64,000 bases of DNA from Tribonema minus (lineage: Eukaryota; Sar; Xanthophyceae; Tribonematales; Tribonemataceae), in the NCBI GenBank assembly GCA_017506865.1, contig JAFCMP010000541.1, forward strand, positions 186,001 through 250,000. Reading direction: 5' to 3'. The notes under the pieces are model-generated. The model searched no databases. It had not been told where the DNA came from and saw only the letters and a list, made by a program, of their open reading frames with translations. The position numbers and the translations under genes are program-made. Below are positions 55,385-64,000 of this stretch, piece after piece (the first letter of the stretch is position 1; each line of letters begins with the position of its first letter).

Positions 55385-58300
55385 ATGGGATGTGGTGCTG
55401 CCACTGCCACGCTGGCCTGCCTCATGGCACTGCAGCTCTGCGAGGCCGGCATTCAGGGCTTTTCAAAGTGGTTCAAGGGCGTCTTCCATGATAGCGTGAT
55501 GGCGGTGCAGCCAGGACAGAGGGATCAGTTCGATCATGTCTGCTTCGACATGAACCAGGTGGGTACCAGGCCCCACAGCGATGGTGCATGTTGCACTTCG
55601 CGCTGCAATTCGTTGTCGAGCAGTGTTTGAGCGAGCAGAGTACGGCAACTGGCAATGCTTTGTACCTGCATCCGCTACTGCAATGCATTTGTGGTGCAAA
55701 TGTGTGTGCGTGCCTGTGCACGCGGGATCTTCAAGAATCATTTTCTGACACAGGTTCGCAATGCAATGTCTGGCAGCCCTGTCCAGTGCAGTCTGTTAGC
55801 TGCTGCCGCTGCTGCTGCCTGCAACATGAGCATATTCATAGGCCTATAGCTCCAGCGACTGACTTCCCTTCAAGTCTTGACAAAAATGTCATAATTATGT
55901 CCGGCGGAACATGATCATTGTCAGCCATTTCTGAGCTTTGTCACATGCTATTTGGCTGCAACTTCAACCGTTTTTGGAGCGGCGCAGATCCTGCACGTGG
56001 CGGTCAGGAGGTCAGCGAATGAGGAGCAGGCCATCGCCAGGACGTTCACGGAGGTAACCACACCTGCCCTTCTCAGCCTTGCTCTGACCATCGTGACCCA
56101 GTACCCAGCTATGACTGTATGGGACGGCTGCATCGATCGTCAAGGCTGCGTGTGGTCATAGTGTCGCACTTGTACACCCGCTGCACATGCATGTTCTCTG
56201 ATGGTCGATGAAACCGCGTCTTGTTGTTTGAACGGCGCTTGCTGATGGATGTCTGCCATAAGTACGTACATCTGCGGCTGCTGAGCATTGCCCTAGGCAG
56301 GCATATTTGATACAGCGCGCGTGCTGCAGATGCTTGCAGTTCAGACAAGCAGACGGGGTAGTGCTGATCATGCGCTTCCAGCATGCGCGGCCCTTCATTC
56401 AACGCTGTTGGCGCGTTGTCAGTGATCCGCAGACGCATGCCCATAACTTGCGGAATGATCTGCAGTGCGAGCAGCACGCGTAGTGCCATGCTCGCCACGG
56501 CAGACATCGTCTGCGCTTATTGCCGCAGTTCTGTGTACATATGTACATACAGCAATGCTGCCCTCCAACGCGCTGGAGCCACAGCGGAGTGTGATGGCCG
56601 TACTCATTGCTGCGCTACCTGAGCAACGCTGCTGCCTCCATGCGCTCATCCACGGTTGAATGGCAGCACTGCAATACACTGTCCTGCACGCCATCAGCAA
56701 ACCATCTCCGGCGCTGCGCCTACCGCACTGCAGATAAGCCGGGTGCTGACAACGCCAGAGTGGTCATCGCCGTTCAATGGCAGCGCTCTGCTAGCACGAG
56801 TCTCGTAACTCGTACACCTCAGCACGCACTCGTGCCCTGCGCTGTGCCCACCGCGCCGCAGATAAGCCAGGTGCTCAAGACGCTGGAGCCGCGGCGCAGC
56901 GTGGTCTTCGCGTTCGACGGCAGCGCGCCGCTGGCGAAGCTGCTGACGCAGCGCGCGCGCCGCGAGGGTGGGCGCCGCGCCGAGCGCTACCAGATGAGCG
57001 CACTGAACATCACGCCTGGGACGGACTTTATGCGGAGCGCTGCTGAGGCGATGCGCTACTACGCGTACACGCGGCTGCCGGGCGGGACGGTGAGGCACGC
57101 ACAGAGCCGACTAGAGTCTGGGTCTGAGTCATTATTCATGGGCCCTTACAGTATGCATACGCCAAAGTGCTAAACAGTCATCACAACTTTACGCCGGGGA
57201 CGGACTCCATGCGGAGCACTGCAGAGGCGATGCGCTTCTACGCGTAGGCGCGGCTGCCGGGCGGGACGGTGAGTCGCGCACGGAGTCGAATAGAGTCTGG
57301 GTCTGGGTTGTCGATCTACACTAGACAGAGAGTGTTGGAGTATTGTGGCCACTCACACTACGCATACGCCAGAGTGCTTGTATATCAGATCAGTACAACC
57401 ACACGCTGGGGACGGACTTCATGCGGAGCGCTGCTGAGGCCATGCGGTACCACGGGTACATGCGGCTGGCGGGTAGGATGGTGAGATACAGGCTTACTTC
57501 AACGTGCGTGTGCCTTTAATCAGTATAGTAATGCTTCGAAGTATGTATACAGGAGTATGTGTTCATGACGACATCACGCCGGGGACGGACTTCATGCGGA
57601 GAGCTGCTGAGGCGATGCGCTACTACGCGTACACGCGGCTGCCGGACGGGACGGTGAGGCGCATGAAGCTAAATAGAGTCTGGGTCCGAGTCATTGTCCT
57701 GCACTCCTGCAGGCAGAGCATTGCGGCCCCTCGCAGTACGCATACGTCGGAGTGCTTGTACTTCAATATGAGTTTGTTACAATATCACGTCGGGAACGGA
57801 CTTCGTGCGGCGCGCTTCTGTGCAAATGTCACAGCTCGCGGCTTTTTCTGCGCTTCTCTCGGCAACGTCAACAGCAAGCGTCAAAGTTCGGCCCCGGCGA
57901 CAAATGTATGTATTAGAAGCCTATATGCAAGCGTCACAGCTTGCGACTTTTTCCCGCACTCCGCTTGTCAACTTCAACAGCAAGTGTGGAAGTACTATAT
58001 ATGCACTCTAGAGTCTACTTCTATATAGTATATAGAAGTATACACATTGTCACACCGTGCGATTTCTGCACTCCTCTTGTCAACTTCAACAGCAAGCGTC
58101 GAAGTTCGGCCCCGGCGACAAGGTCTGGCTGGACCTCGGTGAGCCTGGCGCCCCCCAGTGGACAGGTCCATGGGCGATACAGGGCAGGAAGGGGGCGGAT
58201 GACCTCGTGCTGACGCACCACAAGGGGGGCGCCAGGAAGGTGGTGAGCGCTGCGCTGGTGCGGCCGTACAGGGGGGACCCTCCACCAGGGCCTAGGGGGA

Positions 58301-61300
58301 CGCGCGAGGGGGTGAGGTACGTTTGTATGACGTATTCGACATAGATCATAAATTATAATGTCTGCGTCCAGCTTCTGGGAGCGGTTTGTGAGTACTGGCA
58401 ACGCTCTGGGCTGCTTGTAGTGACACTTTGAAGAGGTACAGGTCTGCTCGAATGAACTACATGGGGGAGTTCAGCCGTGAACTTTGAAGGGGGGGTGCCA
58501 GGAAGGTGGTGAGCGCTGCGCTGGTGCGGCCGTACAGGGGGGACCCCCCACCTAGGCCTAGGGGGACGCGTGAGGGGGTGAGGTACGTATGTATGGCGTG
58601 TTTCACACTGATGTGTAGTTGATCATTTGAATGTATGCGCCCAGCTTCGTGCGTCTTGCCGGCAATGGGCTGCTCGTTGTGTGGGGAGGGTCAGATCTGC
58701 TCGAATGAACTGTCACATGGGGGAGTTCAGCCGTGAACTTTGAAGCGTGAGGAGGTTTCAGATCTACTCGAATGAACTATTCAGCTGTGAGGTTTAAAGG
58801 GGGGGCGCCAGGAAGGTGGTGAGCGCTGCCCTGGTGCGGCCGTACAGGGGGGATCCCCCACCAGGGCATAGGGGGACGCGCAAGGGGGTGACGTACGCGT
58901 GTATGGCGTGTTTCACTCTGCCATAGGTCGCGCGGCAGAGATGTTTTTGGCGAGCACCGGCGGTCGTCGTGGATCGTGCCACCGCGTTGCGACCGACGCG
59001 CGCACTCATCACGTCCAAGGCATGCGCTACAGGCGCGGCAGGCTGTTCGCAGGGAGCGCTGACCGTTGCGCGACGCGCAGCGCTCAGCAACACATCGTGC
59101 AAGCGGCATGCGGCCGCAGCGCGTCGCCGCGCACTCATCCGCGTTGCCGCAGGTCGCGTGTGTTTGCTCTCTGCGAAACTCGGCCGGCGTCGTGCATCAT
59201 GCTTCTGCGCTGCGACTCTTTAACGAGCACCTTGTTCTCGAGCGCACCGCTCTGCAGTACGCGAGCCCACGCTTCTCGTGACAGGCCAGTCAGTGCATTG
59301 CGACTCGCGCCTTCTCCGAACTTCGACAGGTATTACATGGGCACAGCAGATGTGCTAGGGGAGGGGGAGCTTAAAATTCTGGACTGGGCGCACCTGGCAG
59401 GCAGGAGGCCACGTTCTCTAGCGGCGCTGCGCACTGCGTCCGCGCCCCATAGACACTGCCATGCCATAATCATCACGCCAAAAGTATCAATCACGCCAAT
59501 CAAGCTGCGACTCACGCGTGCGCTGACAGGTACTACGTGAGCGGAGCGGACGTACCGGGGGAGGGGGAGCTGAAGATTCTGGACTGGGCGCACCTGGCGG
59601 TGGCGCATGGCGGCGAGGAGAGCGTGGTGATCGTGGGCGGCGACGCGGATCTGGTGCTGCAGGGGCTGGCGCTGAGCAAGGTGATGCGCGACGACGCTCC
59701 GCTTTCAATCTTGAAGTTACTCTTGAAATTGAAGTACACAATCTGAAGTACACCAATCGATACTTCAAGCAGCAGTAGAACCCAGGGAGGTGGGCAATGT
59801 GTCGTGCATCGTGGCGAGAGCAGAGCAGAGCGGTTGCGGCAGAAAGAGGGCGGGGGGGGGGGTCACAGTGTGGAGTATGACTCATTTGGCTGCAGGGCGT
59901 ATTTGGTGGTGCATACACACAGCGTAGCTTGCGCCATACCCTGCGTTGCAATTCCTGGCCATGCCAGTTTTCTGTGGCTAGCATGCTCTAGGTGCTTTGA
60001 GGAGCAGTGTTGCTCAAATAACAGTGCTGGCACCAAGCTGGCAATGTAAACGCCTTGCATCGAAGGCACCTTCCAAGAATTCGACGTTTGAAGGCTCAGT
60101 TCAGGAGGTGCTGAAGCATAAACGCCATCATATGAAGCCACGCTGGCGGTGCGCATTGTCAGCACCCCACCGCGCGTCTTGAAGCTGAAGCTCTGCGCTA
60201 CGCTTGTACACTGCTATTTTGTGCATGTCAGGAACCGCGTGCACCATTATACTTTGGATATGATGACACTGTTTGCCTCGTGGCCAATGACTGCAGCAGC
60301 GGCGACCACGGTTATTGGTGGAAGGCACTTGCGGCTAACCATCCCTTGTCACCTAGAGCTCTACAATCTTTTGATTCATTTCCATCCAGCACTGGCTGTG
60401 CACATTGTCAGCAGTGCCCGATGCAGCTCGCAGCTGAAGTACTGCACTGTTCAATGCTGCTGATGCTGCCGTCGTTGCATGCAGGTCAAGAACCTGTTCG
60501 TCTACGCCTCGGAGCTCAAGCGCAGCGGACGCATCGTATCCCTCTGGCAGGTGCGTCCTCTCATATTCGATACTTGATGTATTATCATATTTCTCACTCA
60601 GAGTGGCAACGCTCGGGCCTGTGGTGTGACTGCTCAAGTAACCCTCAGTAACGTCACACCGCTACTCCAACTGCATTTGAAGTTGCCCGTTGCCTTGCAC
60701 TTGTATCTTACTCGGCTGCTGCACCGGCAAGCTGGAATACAGATGCAGGTAGTACAGCCAGCAGATGTGTGACGTGCCTGTGGTTATCCTTGACCGCTGG
60801 CGTGGCCTCAGTAAATGACACGTATACACAGATGCGTCTGGTGTTCTCAGTCAGGCACATGGCTGCGCACCTTTGGTCAGCTGTGATACCTTCAGGAAGT
60901 TACCTCGTTAAGTGGCTTTGAACAGTCAACAGCTCTTTGGAGCATGTCAGAACTCCGGCGCTGCCTGATTTTGAGCAGGACAAACCGGGAGACACAGTTC
61001 AGGCGGCCAGTCTGAGAAGAGCATTCGGATATGCAATGTGCAGACAAATCCACTATCAAGCCTGCAACAACGTGCACTCTGAGCATTGCTGCTGCTGTTG
61101 CCGAGCCAAAAGAGCCAGACAACTGCAGGCCAGTTTGTGAACTTACAGCTGAGCATTGATGCTACTCAATGGTGCGCTGCAAGACTCCAGGCAGCTGCAG
61201 GCCATATTAGTAGCACAATCCTGCAAGTTAAGCATCACTGCCGCAGCTCTCCGCTGTGCCGCACGGCAGACTTGAGTACATTCTGCCACTGCATACCTAC

Positions 61301-64000
61301 CATCTTTTGTTTTGAAGTAACGCCAGTGAGCTGACTGTTGCTGCTGCGCATCGATGCACCGCAGGTCACACGGCAGCTGGAGGCGATGTTCCCCGGCGAG
61401 AGCGGCGGCATTCGCAACGACCTCATCTTCCTGCTGGTCCTCAACGGCAATGACTACCTGCCGAAGGTGACGTGCCTGAAGTGCTCACACAACCGGGGCT
61501 GTTCCGCCTGTTCTGAGCGCTAAAGCTGTTGCGCTGCACTGCGCTGCTGCCAACAAGGCGCAGAAAAGGAGCGGGCGCGGCCCTGCTCACCCTTACCCTA
61601 ACCCTAAGGTCAACATCATTAAAGTTCGAACGCCTCAAGGAAGGTCAGAGATTTGTTGCAACGCCATAACAAGACGTGCATGTCAGCAACACTGGAAGGT
61701 AAAATCTTCATCAAGGGCATGCAAACAATATATACTTCCATATGTATACTTCCAATGAATAAGCGGCTACGAATGAATGCGTTCGCCGATGCAGTACCTG
61801 TGCGTGTGCGCTAGAAGGTGGTGAGGTGCAGCGCTGCTTGACAACACCGTCGTACGTTTACTAGCAAAGTGCATAATGATGACTACATCAAACCATCCTC
61901 CAAGTAGGAGCTATATGCATGAGAACTCACTCAGCAGTGACGACTGCGGCCGCTGCCACGCTGACCTGTGCAGGTGCGCGGCATGAGCTTTGGGCAAACG
62001 ACTTCAACTAGCCCTTGCCACATCGTCAATAATCAGAAGAAAAAATCACTAATCCTCACTGCATTATGAATTACAATGAAATGTTACATTTTGTGGTTAA
62101 AGTGAACATTGTAAAATCAGCATCAAACCCACACAACTGCGATCGATGCGATGCTCTGTGCAGGTGCGCGGCGTGAGCTTCGGGCGCTGCTTCCGGCACT
62201 ACTGCGCGGCCAAAGCGGCGCCCGGCGGCCAGGGCAGCTTCATCATCGACTCCGAACGGCAGCGCTTCAACTGGCCCTTCCTGCTGCGCTTCCTCAAGTT
62301 CGCGACGATGGGCGCCGCGGTGAGGCGCACCATAAGTTGAAGTTTTCAGTGCATTGTTGAAGTTTGTGCACTCGTGGTGACATTCCGGCGGTGGTGTGGC
62401 GCCGGCCTACTTGCAAGGTAGGTAGGTATGACCTGCGATTGCAGTCCGTACGAGCACCTCGAAATTTCTTTTGGACTAATGCGATGCCAAAATTGTGTCT
62501 GCGCAGCCCCGAGCAGCAACGCTCGTCAAGGGGAACTGGGCATCAGCCGATGGGGTCAGCCCGGTGGCGAAGATGTGACGCCCCTCAGTCATGAGCAACC
62601 TCAAGTTGCAGCGCTGCGAACCCCTTACATGGACCCCAAGAGATGCCGTGCATGTGTATTTGTTGCGTCTCCCTTTGTGACTGAGCCGTCCTACAGCAGC
62701 GACGGGCTAGAGCCCTGGCCACTTTGTGCAGCAAACGGTGGAAACCGGCATGAGCCTACCTGGAGCCGCTAATTCCTTTTGCTCGCTGCTCTTGGAGTCA
62801 TAACCCAGTCCCCATCATCAATACCATCCGCATTTAATACTTGCTCTGTCCTCTGCTTGTGCGTGTGGCTATCAGCCGCTCTCGGCGGATTTCATAGCCA
62901 AAATGCAGTTCTGGGCCATCAGCAGGCGTTCACTCAGCCCAACACACTCCTCTTGGAGCGCCCAACACTTCTGCCCCACCAAAACTTGGTCTCATCTTAG
63001 CCTCTCACGATTGGCTACCTGCGCTCATGCTTGTCCTCTCCTGTGCTCTCGCAACTGCTTGCGCGTGTGGCTATCAGCCGCCCTCGGCAGAGTCCTAAGA
63101 TGCAACTCGTGGCCGAAAGCAGGCGTTGACTCAGCCAAATGCACCCCTCTAGGAGCTCTCATCAATTTTTTCCCCGTCTCAACCTGCTCTAATCTTATCC
63201 TTTTCACAATCGGCTTGTCCTCTCCTGTGCTCTCGCAACTGTTTGCGCGTGTGGCTAGCAGCCGCCCTCGGCGGAATTGATGGCTCGGCAGATGGCGCTA
63301 CAGGGACCCACGCCGGCGCAGTGGGTCAACGCTGCAGTGCAGAAGAAGGTTATTCGGGGGGGGCGGGTAAGTACGCATAGATACTCCTTATTATGGTGCT
63401 TCAGGAAACTATACTTTGAAATGTGCCGGCGCATTGGGTCAACGCTGCGGTGCAGAAGAAGCTGATTCGTGGGGGGCAGGTAAGTACGTACGCATGGATA
63501 CTCCTTATTATAGTGCTTCAGGAATCTATACTCTGAAATGTGCCGGCGCAGTGGGTCAACGCCGCGGTGCAGAAAAAGCGCATTCGCGGGGGACGGGTAA
63601 GTTCGCATATATGCTCCTCATCATGGTGATTCAGGAATCTATATATGCTTCTTATTGTAGTTAGTAGAGCAGAAGAAGCTCATTCGTGGGGGACGGGGAC
63701 GTCCGCATATATGCTCCTTATTGTGATGCTTCAGGAACCAATGTACTTCTTAAGTATGCTTCTAAATATGGTGCAGAAGCAGCTGATTCGTGGGGGATGG
63801 GCACGTACGCATAGATACTCCTTATTATGGTGCTTCAGGAATCTATACTTTGAATATATGCTCACTGAACCTCAAATGATAATGATGTTGCTGAAGTACT
63901 GTGCAGTACGCCTTGGCGTGAGTGCGGCTGGCACCTCCTCAGGATTGCTTTCATGTCAGCCGAGGCAGGTGCTGTTTTCATCACAGCAACAATAAGCAGG
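55385..64000 (+). CDS. XRN-type 5'-3' exoribonuclease with integrase-like inserted domain, 3'-incomplete
   Basis: Exons: 55385-55558, 55988-56053, 56862-57089, 58093-58316, 59530-59680, 60485-60550, 61365-61466, 62164-62319, 63262-63366, continuing past the window. The 424 codons seen stay in frame. After a leader (MGCGAATATLACLMALQLCE) comes GIQGFSKWF, then the acidic active-site motifs in family order: FDMNQ (D55), FAFDGSAPLAK (D99), VPGEGELK (E242, E244), GGDADLV (D269, D271) and NGNDYLP (D333). Family knowledge: XRN enzymes degrade 5'-monophosphate RNA processively. Exon 58093-58316 (residues 157-231) reads KFGPGDKVWLDLG, WTGPWAIQGR and AALVRPYRGDPP, the pattern of a retroelement integrase C-terminal domain. 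Leaving it out would break the frame. The start could lie further upstream (55223). Confidence 0.82.
56545..56800 (+). repeat. Two acceptor echoes before XRN-like exon 3
   Basis: The real exon starts at 56862 (ATAAGCCAGGTGCTCAAGAC). A copy after an acceptor at 56732-56734 reads ATAAGCCGGGTGCTGACAAC and continues with a diverged GTGGTC-TCGCCGTTC. An older copy at 56560-56610 keeps CGCTGGAGCCACAGCGGAGT. Confidence 0.8.
57193..57820 (+). repeat. Four donor echoes of XRN-like exon 3
   Basis: The true donor is at 57090. Copies of the last ~80 exon bases with donors end at 57270, 57481 and 57654, spaced 180, 211 and 173 bp. A truncated one without donor lies at 57783-57820. Typical shared text is GGGACGGACTTCATGCGGAG. 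The copy ending at 57270 carries an in-frame stop (TACGCGTAG), and the copy ending at 57654 would still be open. Confidence 0.9.
57825..58092 (+). repeat. Two acceptor echoes before the integrase-like exon
   Basis: Units starting near 57825 and 57931, with the real one near 58048, share GTCACA-C-TGCGA, TTTCTGC-CT and AACTTCAACAGCAAG. The first copy extends to AAGTTCGGCCCCGGCGACAA, eight codons into the exon. Period is about 105-117 bp. Confidence 0.85.
58488..58922 (+). repeat. Two donor echoes of the integrase-like exon, ~310-bp period
   Basis: The exon end and intron start (true donor 58317) recur at 58488-58612 and 58798-58922. They share GCCAGGAAGGTGGTGAGCGC, GTGCGGCCGTACAGGGGGGA and, past the donor, TGTATGGCGTGTTTCAC. 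The intronic part TGGGGGAGTTCAGCCGTGAA is also repeated. Confidence 0.9.
59300..59405 (+). repeat. Acceptor echo before XRN-like exon 5
   Basis: The acceptor CTTCGACAG at 59323-59331 is followed by GTATTACATGGGCACAGCAG, ending in AAAATTCTGGACTGGGCGCA. This mirrors the true exon at 59530 (YYVSGADVPGEGELKILDWA). The copy preserves the catalytic GEGELK codons but then diverges. Confidence 0.88.
60250..60395 (-). repeat. Dispersed repeat, inverted copy 5
   Basis: The reverse complement carries GGAAATGAATC, GTAGAGCTCTAGGTGACAAG, ACCAATAACCGTGGTCGCCG and GGCCACGAGGCAAACAGTG. It is the same element as at 6757, 16700 and 17040, here in the intron before XRN-like exon 6. Confidence 0.75.
61965..62000 (+). 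repeat. Short acceptor echo before XRN-like exon 8
   Basis: CTGTGCAGGTGCGCGGCATG then AGCTTTGGGC copies the acceptor and first ~20 bases of exon 62164-62319. The distance between copies is about 190 bp. Confidence 0.8.
62850..63105 (+). repeat. Two acceptor echoes before XRN-like exon 9
   Basis: GCGTGTGGCTATCAG followed by CCGCTCTCGGCGGA (about 62861-62890) and CCGCCCTCGGCAGA (about 63062-63092) copy the real junction at 63247-63275. Spacing is about 190-200 bp. Flanking intron words (GCTCTCGCAACTG, CTTGTCCTCTCCTG) repeat as well. Confidence 0.85.
63425..63815 (+). repeat. Four donor echoes of XRN-like exon 9
   Basis: The true donor is at 63367. Near copies end at donors 63480 and 63597 (spacing 113 and 117). 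Shorter ones follow at about 63668-63710 and 63772-63810, where the donor GT is lost. Shared text is GTGGGTCAACGC and GTGCAGAAGAAGC, then ATTCG. Intronic TACTCCTTATTATGGTGCTT is part of the unit. Confidence 0.9.

Noticed and set aside
58899..59540. 213-residue plus-strand frame reading into YYMGTADVLGEGELK
   Set aside because: It reads through intron into an acceptor echo. The XRN model with exon 59530 keeps phase and the full motif.

Overview
This window is intron-rich nuclear DNA from a eukaryote, most likely a microalga. No bacterial operon logic, rRNA or confident tRNA is visible. Five genes on the plus strand are each broken into many short exons, with introns of about 0.1 to 2.5 kb. One intronless gene lies on the minus strand. 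The ankyrin-like NGCPWD repeat family and the cysteine-rich modules fused to a glycoside hydrolase make me think of a stramenopile alga (brown-algal or xanthophyte side). That assignment is an inference and not proven by the sequence.

Layout. (1) From 1 to 19945: the 3' part of an alpha-2-macroglobulin-family gene, at least 17 exons, with the 5' end outside the window or unclear. (2) From 19946 to 26111: repeat-rich intergenic DNA with a decayed retroelement 3' end (minus strand, about 20930-21610), a 0.7-kb foldback (22539-23257) and a diverged ~410-bp tandem repeat. (3) From 26112 to 37553: a secreted GH26-like mannanase with two N-terminal cysteine-rich modules, 13 exons, 549 residues. (4) From 39470 to 45360: a secreted reprolysin-like (M12B-type) zinc metalloprotease, 6 exons, 527 residues. 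(5) From 46758 to 47900, minus strand: an intronless ankyrin-like repeat protein, 380 residues. (6) From 48145 to 53069: a SAM-dependent methyltransferase with an N-terminal signal-like segment, 5 exons, 390 residues. (7) From 55385 to beyond 64000: an XRN-type 5'-3' exoribonuclease with an N-terminal signal-like segment. Its catalytic region carries an extra exon that looks like the C-terminal domain of a retroelement integrase. I assembled the exon models by matching reading frame, splice sites and family order by eye. Every assembled CDS stays in frame across all its junctions.

The most striking property lies between the exons. At about 25 of roughly 90 splice junctions the intron contains one or more direct copies of the junction itself: exon end plus donor copied downstream, or acceptor plus exon start copied upstream. 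They occur as small arrays with periods of about 100-215 bp. I call them splice-junction echoes. The true exon is always the copy furthest from the intron interior, and echo copies decay by truncation, stop codons and substitutions. In one case (13171-14480) the array has become a nine-copy minisatellite enriched in telomere-like CCCTAA words. Together the echoes look like a process that lengthens introns by tandem duplication across splice sites. About 9% of the inferred introns use GC donors.

Functionally, a protease-inhibitor-like protein, a polysaccharide hydrolase and a metalloprotease follow one another on one strand. All three are plausible secretory-pathway products. The methyltransferase and the exonuclease also begin with hydrophobic leaders, which in an alga with a complex plastid could mean plastid import rather than secretion.
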